Positions 25,784 through 33,444 of a stretch of 64,000 nucleotides of DNA are shown one piece after another. The notes below the pieces were generated by a model. It saw only the letters and a program-made list of their open reading frames with translations. It was not told the DNA's origin and did no database searches. A program made the position numbers and the translations under genes. Source of the DNA: Paenibacillus nanensis (GTDB lineage Bacteria > Bacillota > Bacilli > Paenibacillales > Paenibacillaceae); assembly GCF_003583765.1 (NCBI RefSeq), contig NZ_QXQA01000001.1:372001-436000 (forward strand), read 5' to 3'. Every line of letters starts with the position of its first letter. Positions within the stretch are counted from its first letter, which is position 1.

Positions 25784-26903
25784 CGGTTCCAGCTCCTTGA
25801 AGTTCTTGATGGTTGATCCGTTTTTTAACCAAGCCTGCCATGTAAATGAGCAGCGGAAGCAAGAAGCCAACCGTTATCGCAAACGGGATGTAGACGGTTG
25901 ATTCGAATTCGCTCATAGCGGCAACGCTTGGATACACAACGAAGGATGATGCGACGATAATCATCCCGCACGGCAGAACGAGCGGCCGGTAATCCTTACA
26001 GCCGCAAAGCTGCGCGATACCCGTTATAAAACCGTAGGCATAAAAAGCAGCTTTGAAAAAAATCGTGAGAAACCACATGCCGGCCATTAAGATTTCGACC
26101 CGCTGAATAAAGTTTCCGATATTAATTTTTTTTGCCAACGCGTAGCTTGGGTACAGGTTTTCCGCGCTAAGCTCGACTCCCAAGATGGTGATGCTCAAGA
26201 AAGTAACAATAACGACAAAGATTCCTCCAATTAGCACACCGGTAAAAAAAGCGTTTCCGGCCTTCTTCTTATGCTGGAATGAGACCGGATACACCATTAA
26301 AAAGACATATAGCGGCAGAGAAGCTGTGCAGGCGAAGTTCAAAGCCGGCCAAATGATCGGTTTCATGCCGAACTCAAGGATCGGCAGCACTTTTTGAGAA
26401 TCGATTTCCGGAGTAAGAAAGAGCGCCAAGACCGTAAACAATAAAATAAACCATGGAAATAAAATTTCCGCAGTGCGGGCCAGCACCTCAAGACCCAGCC
26501 GCAATCCCATCACCAGCAATGCTGCAAATAAGAGGGCGAATGCCTCGATAGGCGTCTCCGGCATAATCTCTGTCGTCATAAAGTTCCCCAAATAATATAA
26601 AACGATGGAGGAGCCAATGAAGGAAAAAAAGATAAAAGGCAGAGCCAGCAGCTTCCCAAGCCATTTCCCGAAAGTTAGCTCAAGAAAAGCGGTAAATGTC
26701 ATGCCGGGAAAAAGTCTTGCCAAAGAAACATAGAGGGCGACCACGACTAAACCTAGCAGCCAGCCTGCTATAGCGGCGAGCCAAGCATCCTGACGGGCAT
26801 CGGCGGCAAGAGGCGCCGGAATAACGAGTATGGTCGTGCCGACCGAATAGAGCAGAATGAGTATCGTAAATTGCCGCAATGATAGTTTCACGGTGTCTGA
26901 CAT
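25776..26903 (-). CDS. GerAB-type spore germination permease, paralogue 1
   Basis: Germination permease of 375 residues, about ten TM helices, N-terminus VKLSLRQFTILILLYSVGTT. It sits in the spore inner membrane in known systems and contributes the amino acid or nucleoside binding site. ATG 26903 is supported by GGAGGAG seven bases upstream. The two B paralogues differ mostly in TM segments that could line the binding pocket, so they may give two germinant specificities to one A/C pair. That is inference from the tandem arrangement. Confidence 0.93.
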   Translation of the reverse strand: MSDTVKLSLRQFTILILLYSVGTTILVIPAPLAADARQDAWLAAIAGWLLGLVVVALYVSLARLFPGMTFTAFLELTFGKWLGKLLALPFIFFSFIGSSIVLYYLGNFMTTEIMPETPIEAFALLFAALLVMGLRLGLEVLARTAEILFPWFILLFTVLALFLTPEIDSQKVLPILEFGMKPIIWPALNFACTASLPLYVFLMVYPVSFQHKKKAGNAFFTGVLIGGIFVVIVTFLSITILGVELSAENLYPSYALAKKINIGNFIQRVEILMAGMWFLTIFFKAAFYAYGFITGIAQLCGCKDYRPLVLPCGMIIVASSFVVYPSVAAMSEFESTVYIPFAITVGFLLPLLIYMAGLVKKRINHQELQGAGTDD

Positions 26904-26925
26904 CGCTAACTCCTCCGCTTGCTTG

Positions 26926-27162
26926 TTAGCCTTTAAGCCAGGCATCCAGCACCTGACTCATCGGTTTGAAAATCAGGTATATAAGGTCCAGCGGATTCGG
27001 CACGACCATATCGAAGGAAACCGCGATAGAAAGCATCGTACCGATCAGCAAAAGGATGGAGAATACCCACAGCTCCTTTTTCATCTTCGCTTTAATAAGC
27101 AAGGGAACCTCGAGATAGGCGAAAAAGGAGGCTGCGGCGATTATCCCAGCGGCAATCCACAT
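26926..27162 (-). CDS. Small two-TM membrane protein of the ger operon
   Basis: Protein of 78 residues with two predicted TM helices (WIAAGIIAAASFFAYLEVP and LWVFSILLLIGTMLSIAVSF) and the tail NPLDLIYLIFKPMSQVLDAWL. Small membrane proteins of this size, sometimes called D subunits, accompany many germinant receptor operons in Bacilli and modulate them. AAGGAAGGA precedes ATG 27162. It starts 5 bp after the gerAC-like stop, so it is an integral part of the operon. Confidence 0.8.
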   Translation of the reverse strand: MWIAAGIIAAASFFAYLEVPLLIKAKMKKELWVFSILLLIGTMLSIAVSFDMVVPNPLDLIYLIFKPMSQVLDAWLKG

Positions 27163-27167
27163 GGCGT

Positions 27168-28364
27168 CTATTCCTTCCTTTCGTTTTGAAAAGAATTGGC
27201 TACCGTTCCGATGCGCCGTATTTCCGTATGCACATTCACGATGACGTCCACCTTCGGAAAAACCTCGTGCCAGTTTTCCTTCAGCTGCCTCCAAGCTGCA
27301 GGGTCCGCCCGGTGTATCGCTTCTCCGAAGCCGAATATATCCGACTTATAATCGTTCTGTACTTTTTTGACCGTCGTCTTAATAATCGAGGCAACCTTTT
27401 GATTCGCCAGCTGCTCGAGCTCTGCGATCGTCTCTCGTTTTGTCAAATCAAGCTCGCATTCGACCTCGCCTACGTTCTCCTCGGTTTTGACTTCGATTTG
27501 GATTTGGGGCTGGTCATTCACGACTTTGCCCTTTACCTTTGTTTTGGACGAGATGACTTCCAACGCAAGCTTTCCGCCGTTCGGACAGGAGGCGAGACCG
27601 ACCGTATTTTGCACACGATCCGTAATGTAGCTGTAGCCTTTGCTTTCTTTCTCATTTAGATAGCCGACCAGCTTGCCTCCTTGAAGTACGGCTAGACCTG
27701 AATATTTCAAGTAGCCGGTCGGCGAAATATTTTCGATATTTTTCTGTGAATGGCCGGCTTTTCCTCCTATGACGGAAACGGCGCTTAACACAGGACTTTT
27801 GCCCTCGCTTACAAAATCCGAAATAAGCTCGTCCAGCGTAATCGTTGCCGTCGGCGCCCACAGCTTCTCGGATGAATTTAAAGACAGATAAAGATTATTT
27901 GCCGGTATTTTCTCGATGGGCGTCAGTACCTTTAATACATTAGAGGCGGTTGTGTCTTTCGCAACGATAACAAAATAATCGGTGCGAACCTCGTGATCCC
28001 TGGAGAAATGATCGAGCGCTTTCTCCATGCCTTCGCGGGCCAGCTGCTCCCCGATAATCAGAACGCGAAGATGAGCCAAATAAACTTCCCTCGAGCTTTT
28101 CGTCGTTATTTTGCGAATGGCCTCAAATATCGTTTCTGCTGTAGCTTCATATACCGTGACGGGTGTGCGGTTTCCGCTTGATTTGCCTGACACGATCTCG
28201 CCGGGACTCACGATTTGAACGGTAACCCGGTAGCCCTTGTCCGCTTTATCGACACCGATTCCAACGGCTATGCCGAGCTCATTCAATTCTCTGCGGCTCC
28301 AGCATCCGGTTAAGAGGACCAGTAACAGGAGGACGCTGATCAGCGCGGACAACTTGCGAATCAT
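27168..28364 (-). CDS. Ger(x)C-type germination lipoprotein (GerAC-like)
   Basis: Lipoprotein C subunit of a germinant receptor, 398 residues. The signal peptide ends in lipobox LLTGC, with Cys21 as lipidation site, followed by the family signature CWSRRELNELGIAVGIGVD. Middle and C-terminal portions follow the GerBC architecture (REVYLAHLRVLIIGEQLAREG; the last helix contains WRQLKENWHEVFPKVDVIVNV). It would sit on the outer face of the spore inner membrane with the A and B subunits. AGAAGGTGAG precedes the ATG. Confidence 0.93.
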   Translation of the reverse strand: MIRKLSALISVLLLLVLLTGCWSRRELNELGIAVGIGVDKADKGYRVTVQIVSPGEIVSGKSSGNRTPVTVYEATAETIFEAIRKITTKSSREVYLAHLRVLIIGEQLAREGMEKALDHFSRDHEVRTDYFVIVAKDTTASNVLKVLTPIEKIPANNLYLSLNSSEKLWAPTATITLDELISDFVSEGKSPVLSAVSVIGGKAGHSQKNIENISPTGYLKYSGLAVLQGGKLVGYLNEKESKGYSYITDRVQNTVGLASCPNGGKLALEVISSKTKVKGKVVNDQPQIQIEVKTEENVGEVECELDLTKRETIAELEQLANQKVASIIKTTVKKVQNDYKSDIFGFGEAIHRADPAAWRQLKENWHEVFPKVDVIVNVHTEIRRIGTVANSFQNERKE

Positions 28365-28390
28365 GAGGCGCTCACCTTCTTAGAAAATTA

Positions 28391-29917
28391 TTATTTCTGC
28401 GGCTTAGCGGGCCGGGACATTTGTTCGCGGATGATATTTCGCTGACTGATTAACCGCGGACGCGAGGTCATCGCCCAGTGGGGCAGACGAAAGATCGTAT
28501 CCTTATGATCGTCCGGGATAAACGGCGCGAACGGGCTCATATACGGCACGCCGAACGAACGCAGGCTGCAAAGATGCATGACCAGCGCGATTAAGGCGAC
28601 GACAATCCCGAAGACGCCAAAAGCCGCCGCGAGTCCCATAATGACGAATCGGAGCATACGTACCGATATCGCCATGCTGTAGCCCGTAATGACAAAGCTG
28701 GAAATCGCGGTTATCGCCACGACGATAACCATTGACGCCGAAACGATACCGGCTTCGACCGCGGCTTGCCCGATAACAAGCGTACCAACAATGGAGACCG
28801 CTTGTCCGATTGGACGAGGCATGCGTATGCCTGCTTCCCGTAAAATTTCGAACGTAATTTCCATCAGCAGCGCTTCGATGAACGCGGGAAAAGGCACGCC
28901 TTCGCGCTGAGCGGCAAGGCTGATGAGCAGCTGCGTCGGAAGCAGCTCCTGATGGAAGGTGGTAATGCCGATATACAGCGCCGGTCCGACCATCGCGATA
29001 AAGAGGCTGATGAACCGGATCATGCGCAGAAGCGTACTGATATCGGCGCGCTGATAATAATCCTCTGCCGTCTGGAAGAAGGAGATGAACAGAGTAGGGA
29101 CGATCAGCACAAATGGAGTCCCGTCGACAAGAATCGCAACCCGTCCTTCAAGCAGAGCCGCCGCGACGCTGTCGGGCCTCTCCGAATTATTGACTGTCGG
29201 GAAGGGCGAGTACGTCTCGTCCTGAATCAACTCCTCGATATACCCGCTCTCCAATATGCCGTCAATATTGATTTTATCGAGCCGTTTCCGGACCTCCTTG
29301 ACGACTTTTCCGTTCACAATGCCGTTTATGTACATGATGGCAACGTCGGTTTTGGTTACTTTTCCGATTTGCCTCGTCTCCACCCAGAGGTTCGGATTTT
29401 TAATTTTCCGTCTAATCATTGACGTATTCGTGCGGAGTGTCTCGGTAAAGCCTTCTTGTGGACCCCGTACGACAACCTGCGAGATCGGCTCGGAAATACT
29501 GCGGTCTTTCCAGCCCTGCGTGCTTGCTGAAACGCCGCGCGAGCAGCCGTCTAAGAGCAGAACGGTTCCGCCGGACAAGATCGAGGAATAGATCTCCTGG
29601 AAATTTGTGATTTCCTTGTAGTCGCCTAATTTTTGAGCAAGCTCCTTCAAGGCTTCCAGCAGGTTATCCCGTTCCGTTGTCTGATCGGGCGTCTCCAGAA
29701 TAAAATCGGTAATCATTTTTTTATCCGCTAATCCGTCCGTATAAATAATCGCGGCGCGCGCGACACCGAATGCGATTTCGCGAATCACGATATCATCGCT
29801 GTTTCCTAGATCCTTTCGAATCTTATCGATATTGGGCTGAAGCTTGACCTTAATCGGTTCAGCCTGGGGCATGTTATTGTCCATCACTATCCAATCATTC
29901 CTTGGGGGATCAGTCAT
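28391..29917 (-). CDS. GerA-family germination protein A subunit (GerAA-like)
   Basis: Membrane protein A subunit, 508 residues. A hydrophilic N-terminal domain (about 1-270; GGTVLLLDGCSRGVSASTQGW, then ISEPISQVVVRGPQEGFTE) precedes about five TM helices (PTLFISFFQTAEDYYQR, FPAFIEALLMEITFEILREAG, MPRPIGQAVSIVGTLVIGQA). The C-terminal tail contains PFAPFIPDDHKDTI. It is the first gene of the operon, transcribed from a sigma-G-like promoter. A-subunit oligomers are now thought to form the ion channel of the receptor. The start at 29917 has only a modest ribosome binding site (AGGAAG); ATG 29884 is an alternative. Confidence 0.94.
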   Translation of the reverse strand: MTDPPRNDWIVMDNNMPQAEPIKVKLQPNIDKIRKDLGNSDDIVIREIAFGVARAAIIYTDGLADKKMITDFILETPDQTTERDNLLEALKELAQKLGDYKEITNFQEIYSSILSGGTVLLLDGCSRGVSASTQGWKDRSISEPISQVVVRGPQEGFTETLRTNTSMIRRKIKNPNLWVETRQIGKVTKTDVAIMYINGIVNGKVVKEVRKRLDKINIDGILESGYIEELIQDETYSPFPTVNNSERPDSVAAALLEGRVAILVDGTPFVLIVPTLFISFFQTAEDYYQRADISTLLRMIRFISLFIAMVGPALYIGITTFHQELLPTQLLISLAAQREGVPFPAFIEALLMEITFEILREAGIRMPRPIGQAVSIVGTLVIGQAAVEAGIVSASMVIVVAITAISSFVITGYSMAISVRMLRFVIMGLAAAFGVFGIVVALIALVMHLCSLRSFGVPYMSPFAPFIPDDHKDTIFRLPHWAMTSRPRLISQRNIIREQMSRPAKPQK

Positions 29918-29948
29918 ATTCGATTCATGCTTCCTGCGGGTTAAGTGT

Positions 29949-29978
29949 TAGTATTCTATGATTACCCAATTTTATGCA
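29949..29978 (-). promoter_or_regulatory. Sigma-G-like forespore promoter of the ger operon
   Basis: On the minus strand TGCATA (29978-29973), a 17-bp spacer, and AATACTA (29955-29949). The Bacillus sigma-G consensus is about TGHATA, 17-18 bp, CATACTA. The match is good and fits the forespore expression known for ger operons. Confidence 0.7.
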
Positions 29979-30009
29979 GGCCAGGGGAGGCGTCGGATGG
30001 AGCGGGACA

Positions 30010-30051
30010 AGAAAAGCCGGATGACCCGCTCTTTCGAGCGGCCTCCGGCTT
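30010..30051 (-). terminator. Terminator after the quinone-oxidoreductase-like gene
   Basis: AAGCCGGA at 30014-30021 pairs with TCCGGCTT at 30044-30051, with inner arms CCGCTC and GAGCGG. On the minus strand it is followed by TTTTCTT. Confidence 0.8.
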
Positions 30052-30070
30052 GGATGAGGATGAAGATCAA

Positions 30071-31042
30071 TTAGGGCATGGTTAGGACGACATTTCCTTT
30101 TTTGCGGCCTTGGTCCACATACCGGTGCGCCTCGGCCGCTTGCTTGAACGGGTAGCACCGGTCGATAACAGGCTTTAATTGTCCGGATTCCGTTAACTTT
30201 TTGATCAAGTAAAGATCCTCCGCTCGCGGAACGACGGTGCCGCCGACAACGGTCTTGCCGCTGGTCTTGGAACGCGACGCCGCGTTATGCCGCGAACCTG
30301 CCATGCCTGTATGAAGATAATACCCCTTATTTGTCAGAGAGTTTTTACATTGAGAGAAGGTTGTTTTGCCTACCGCGTCAAAAATGATATCGTATCGCTC
30401 GCCGTTCCCGGTGAAATCCTCCTGTGCGTAATCGATTATGAAATCCGAGCCCAGCGATTTGACCCATTCGATATTTGAGGCGCTGCATACCGAGGTTACC
30501 TCCGCTCCAAAATGCTTGGCAAGCTGAACCGCGAATGTGCCGACACTGCCTGACGCGCCGTTGATCAGCACTTTTTGTCCGGGCTGGATCCGTCCTTTTT
30601 GAAGAAAGGAAAGCGCGGTCGTTGCTCCTATCGATAGAGCGGCGGCTTCCTCAAACGTCGCATTATCCGGTTTGATCGCGACGGCCCCGTCTTCGGGCAT
30701 ACACTTATATTCGGCGTGCGCGCCGAATTTCACATTCGAGGTCGACGCAAATATGCGGTCGCCTTTCTTGAACCGCGTAACGGCTTTGCCGACAGCTTCA
30801 ACTACTCCGGACAGCTCCATGCCGAATATCGGGTTTCTAGGCTTTCTGAAGCCTAAAGCGAACCGAGCGGGGAGCCAGAACATACGGGGGACGGTAAAGC
30901 TTCGCATTCTGCAGTCTCCGGCGTTTACGGCTGCCGCGCGCACCTTGATCAATATTTCATAGTCTTTCGGAACGGGCGTCTCCACTTCTTGGAGCTGAAG
31001 AACATCGGGTCCGCCATATTTCGTCGCGACTAGAGCTTTCAT
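30071..31042 (-). CDS. NAD(P)-dependent zinc-independent alcohol dehydrogenase / quinone oxidoreductase-like protein
   Basis: Medium-chain dehydrogenase/reductase of 323 residues. The N-terminal GroES-like domain includes VNAGDCRMR and GMELSGVVEAVGKAVTRFKKGDRIF. The Rossmann domain has VLINGASGSVGTFAVQLAKHFGA, characteristic of the quinone oxidoreductase branch. The structural zinc cysteines are absent, as usual for that branch. It probably reduces quinones or activated alkenes with NADPH. AAGGAGTGAGG precedes ATG 31042. The Xre regulator lies 25 bp upstream on the same strand, so the genes could share a transcript. Confidence 0.88.
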   Translation of the reverse strand: MKALVATKYGGPDVLQLQEVETPVPKDYEILIKVRAAAVNAGDCRMRSFTVPRMFWLPARFALGFRKPRNPIFGMELSGVVEAVGKAVTRFKKGDRIFASTSNVKFGAHAEYKCMPEDGAVAIKPDNATFEEAAALSIGATTALSFLQKGRIQPGQKVLINGASGSVGTFAVQLAKHFGAEVTSVCSASNIEWVKSLGSDFIIDYAQEDFTGNGERYDIIFDAVGKTTFSQCKNSLTNKGYYLHTGMAGSRHNAASRSKTSGKTVVGGTVVPRAEDLYLIKKLTESGQLKPVIDRCYPFKQAAEAHRYVDQGRKKGNVVLTMP

Positions 31043-31067
31043 ATAACCTCACTCCTTGGATTTGCTG

Positions 31068-31292
31068 TTAATCCTCTTTCATTTCTCCGTAATAGAATAC
31101 TTCCTCTAGCGGCATGTTGAAGGCGATCGCGATGCGGAATGCCAGCTCGAGAGAAGGGGAGTAGTTGCCCTTCTCCAACGCAACGATCGTTTGTCTGGTT
31201 ACGCCGACCTTGTCGGCCAGCTGCTGCTGCGTCATTTCGTTATGATTGAACCGTAATTTTCGAATGTGATTGCCGACAAGATTTCTGCCCAT
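31068..31292 (-). CDS. Small Xre-family (Cro/CI-type) regulator
   Basis: Protein of 74 residues consisting of one HTH domain: IRKLRFNHNEMTQQQLADKV, VTRQTIVALEKGNYSPSLELA, and a tail LEEVFYYGE typical of the YozG-like short regulators found next to small membrane proteins. GGAAGGGAG precedes the ATG. It starts 1 bp after the membrane protein stop and is certainly in the same operon. It likely represses its own promoter; an inverted repeat CTTTAC-N5-GTAAAG lies upstream of the operon. Confidence 0.88.
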   Translation of the reverse strand: MGRNLVGNHIRKLRFNHNEMTQQQLADKVGVTRQTIVALEKGNYSPSLELAFRIAIAFNMPLEEVFYYGEMKED

Positions 31293-31293
31293 G

Positions 31294-31740
31294 TCAGACT
31301 CCCTTCCGATAGTGGTACAGTTTCGTTGCCGCGCCGGTAAGCTCGGCTATAAATCCGGAGACGATCAGCGTCATGAACATCACTTGGGACGGCTGCTCGA
31401 TAACAAGCGACCCCATGGCAAGAAGAAAGCCGATGACGAATACAAAAAAAGAATTGCGGAACGCCTTTAACCCAATAAGCTTATCTAATTCATCTTCGAA
31501 CGAAGGCTCCTTCTCGTTGGTCGTTATCCGGTAGATGAGGTTAAACACGATGCTGATGATGATGTGCGCGATAATGGACACCAAAGTGAGAATAAGCACA
31601 AAAGAGCCCCAATATCGAAAAAGCTCGGTTTGCTCCGGCGCGCCATCCGGATATCTCGGATACATGTATAAGGAATAAGAAACGAAGATGAGAATCGCGC
31701 TGAACAGGGAAACGATGCTTTTTTTCTCTTGAAAGGTCAT
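31294..31740 (-). CDS. Four-TM membrane protein paired with Xre regulator
   Basis: Hypothetical membrane protein of 148 residues with four TM helices (about 10-28, 45-68, 97-113, 118-135) and a charged loop NEKEPSFEDELDKLIGLKA between the second and third. Such proteins commonly precede a short Xre regulator in Firmicutes and may sense membrane state or sequester the regulator; no function is established. GGAGGACAAGG precedes ATG 31740. Confidence 0.75.
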   Translation of the reverse strand: MTFQEKKSIVSLFSAILIFVSYSLYMYPRYPDGAPEQTELFRYWGSFVLILTLVSIIAHIIISIVFNLIYRITTNEKEPSFEDELDKLIGLKAFRNSFFVFVIGFLLAMGSLVIEQPSQVMFMTLIVSGFIAELTGAATKLYHYRKGV

Positions 31741-31764
31741 AGCCTTGTCCTCCAGTATATTATT

Positions 31765-31781
31765 CTTTACACAAAGTAAAG
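31765..31781. promoter_or_regulatory. Inverted repeat upstream of the membrane protein/Xre operon
   Basis: CTTTAC, five bases, GTAAAG: a perfect 6+5+6 repeat about 25 bp upstream of the ATG at 31740. It is a candidate operator for the Xre regulator encoded in the operon. Confidence 0.45.
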
Positions 31782-31793
31782 TTTGTTATACAT

Positions 31794-31822
31794 AAGATAA
31801 CCGGATAACGTTTGGATGTCAA
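31794..31822 (-). promoter_or_regulatory. Promoter of the membrane protein/Xre operon
   Basis: On the minus strand: perfect TTGACA (31822-31817), a 17-bp spacer, and TATCTT (31799-31794). Its -35 box lies back to back with the -35 of the divergent DoxX-like gene, only 6 bp apart. Confidence 0.5.
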
Positions 31823-31828
31823 GTTTGT

Positions 31829-31856
31829 TTGACATGATATTATCCGTTCGGATAAT
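31829..31856 (+). promoter_or_regulatory. Promoter of the DoxX-like gene
   Basis: Perfect TTGACA (31829-31834), a 16-bp spacer, and GATAAT (31851-31856). The palindrome at 31839-31856 covers the spacer and the -10. Confidence 0.6.
31839..31856. promoter_or_regulatory. Operator palindrome over the DoxX-like promoter
   Basis: ATTATCCG-TT-CGGATAAT is an 18-base perfect palindrome overlapping spacer and -10. The half-site CGGATAA recurs at 31802-31808 within the divergent promoter. A repressor binding here would block the DoxX-like gene and may affect both directions. The regulator is not identified. Confidence 0.6.
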
Positions 31857-31917
31857 GTTTTTTGTTTTCTAACCTTGTTAAACTAGAAGCGAAGAATACA
31901 GCATAGGGGGGCGCAGA

Positions 31918-32319
31918 GTGAAAGTATTAGTCGCGCATATGAGCCGGATTTTGTTAGGAGCTATTTTTCTGCTGGCTGGAATCAATGGTTATTTTGTTAT
32001 TTTTGAGCTTGAGCCGTTTATTGCGACCAGTCCGCAGGCAATGGCCTTGCTCGAAATGGATTATCTTCTCATCGCCGAGAAATCGATTGAGGTGATTTGC
32101 GGGGCGCTGCTTTTAATCAATCGATTCGTTCCGCTGGCGCTAGCGGTGTTGACGCCTATAACCGGCAATATTTTGCTGCTTCATTTGTTCGTCGATCATT
32201 CTTTGCTTCTGCTTGCATGCATCCTTAGCCTTGCTACAGCTTATTTGCTGTACGGCTACAAAGACCATTACCTGCGTTTATTTGACCGGAGCGCTGAAGC
32301 TTTCGGGAAGTCGCTTTGA
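31918..32319 (+). CDS. DoxX-like small membrane protein
   Basis: Membrane protein of 133 residues with four hydrophobic helices. The start MSRILLGAIFLLAGINGYFV (after the first seven residues) followed by a segment around EKSIEVICGALLLINRFVPLALAVL is characteristic of DoxX/SURF4-like proteins, which act in redox or quinone-related membrane complexes or are uncharacterised. GTG 31918 follows a run of G (AGGGGGGCG). Its promoter carries a perfect 18-base palindrome. Confidence 0.7.
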   Translation: MKVLVAHMSRILLGAIFLLAGINGYFVIFELEPFIATSPQAMALLEMDYLLIAEKSIEVICGALLLINRFVPLALAVLTPITGNILLLHLFVDHSLLLLACILSLATAYLLYGYKDHYLRLFDRSAEAFGKSL

Positions 32320-32345
32320 ATAGAACGCTCCTCCCGCGCAAACAA
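32317..32345 (+). promoter_or_regulatory. Possible sigma-G promoter of sspH
   Basis: TGAATA (32317-32322), a 16-bp spacer, and CAAACAA (32339-32345). The -35 matches the sigma-G consensus; the -10 matches CATACTA at five of seven positions. sspH is sigma-G dependent in Bacillus subtilis, so the position is reasonable. Confidence 0.4.
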
Positions 32346-32377
32346 TGAAATGACGTTACGGCAAAGGAGGAAATGGA

Positions 32378-32614
32378 TTGAATATTCAACGGGCACAGGA
32401 AATTGCCACATCGCCGGTCATGGCTAACGTGGAGTATAACGGGAAGCAGGTTTATATTCAGCATGTGAACGAGGACAACGAGACGGCAAGAATTTATCCT
32501 CTTGACCAGCCGGAGCAGGAAATGGACGTTCCGTTACGCAGTCTTTCCGAGCCGGATTCCCAGGTAGCGATGGAGGTCGAATCGATCGCGTGCCAGCTTC
32601 CGAGTGACAGGTAG
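32378..32614 (+). CDS. sspH: H-type small acid-soluble spore protein
   Basis: Spore core protein of 78 residues. The first 58 follow the SspH family closely: MNIQRAQEIATSPVM, then NVEYNGKQVYIQHV, then NEDNETARIYPLD. Members are made in the forespore under sigma G and contribute to the mature spore core. The C-terminal 20 residues extend beyond the usual length of about 59. The start is TTG 32378, preceded by AAAGGAGG. Confidence 0.9.
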   Translation: MNIQRAQEIATSPVMANVEYNGKQVYIQHVNEDNETARIYPLDQPEQEMDVPLRSLSEPDSQVAMEVESIACQLPSDR

Positions 32615-32642
32615 TTTGTGACAACGAAAAATCAATGAAATC

Positions 32643-32679
32643 AAAAATGGGCTATTCCACACGGAAAGGCCCATTTTTT
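32643..32679 (+). terminator. Intrinsic terminator after sspH
   Basis: AAAAATGGGC at 32643-32652 pairs with GCCCATTTTT at 32669-32678, followed by T. Confidence 0.85.
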
Positions 32680-32743
32680 GCGGGGTGAATTCTAGCCATT
32701 CAAGCTGCGTCTAGGCAATTGGCACGCTCGTATCGACTAAGTG

Positions 32744-33439
32744 CTAGTTATGCCGCGACTGCTCGACCAGCTTCCGAGCTTCGTGACGGGTCATGACTTG
32801 GAGCTTATTAAGAATGTTCGATACGTTATTCGCAACGGTCTTGGCGCTGATATGCAGCCGTTCGGCGATCTGAGCGTTCGTATCCCCGACCGCGATCCGT
32901 TCCAAAATCTCCGCTTCGCGCCGGGTTAACTCGGCAAAGGCCGGGTCCCGCAGCAATCCGTGCCTGCCGAGCCCGTGCTCTTCCGACATTTCGTTGGAGG
33001 CATCGGCTTTCACTTGAGAGACTTGCGAGGCGAAAAATTGCATCATTCGCTCCGCTATTCCCGTGCTGAATACGGCGCTTCCGCTTCCCACCATACGGAT
33101 CGACTGCAGCAGCTCCTCCTCATCCGCATCCTTTAGCACATAACCCTTGGCGCCGACTCGCATAGCTGTGAAAACCGACTGATCGTCCTGATACATGGTT
33201 AGGATTAGTATTTCAATAGCGGGAAACCGCTCTTTAATCTGCGCGGTCGCCTCGATGCCGTTCAATCCAGGCATGCGTATATCCATAATGATGAGGTCGG
33301 GGAGCAGCTCGCCCGCCAACTTCACCGCCTCGATGCCATCCGACGCTTCCCCGACAACCTCCAGGTCGTCTGTTGTCGCGAGCAAGCTGCGAACGCCGCT
33401 GCGAAACATCGGGTGGTCCTCGGCTATCAATATTCTCAT
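32744..33439 (-). CDS. NarL/LuxR-family response regulator (LiaR/VraR-like)
   Basis: Response regulator of 231 residues. The receiver has EDH near the start, phospho-acceptor Asp53 in LIIMDIRMPGLNG, and Lys in VLKDADEEELL. The C-terminal LuxR HTH reads LTRREAEILERIAVGDTNAQI and LHISAKTVANNVSNILNKLQV. A linker of about 50 residues, longer than usual, lies between them (VSQVKADASNEMSEEHGLG). ATG 33439 follows AGGAGG. The kinase gene ends 5 bp upstream, so kinase and regulator are co-transcribed. Confidence 0.93.
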   Translation of the reverse strand: MRILIAEDHPMFRSGVRSLLATTDDLEVVGEASDGIEAVKLAGELLPDLIIMDIRMPGLNGIEATAQIKERFPAIEILILTMYQDDQSVFTAMRVGAKGYVLKDADEEELLQSIRMVGSGSAVFSTGIAERMMQFFASQVSQVKADASNEMSEEHGLGRHGLLRDPAFAELTRREAEILERIAVGDTNAQIAERLHISAKTVANNVSNILNKLQVMTRHEARKLVEQSRHN

Positions 33440-33444
33440 CGGTC

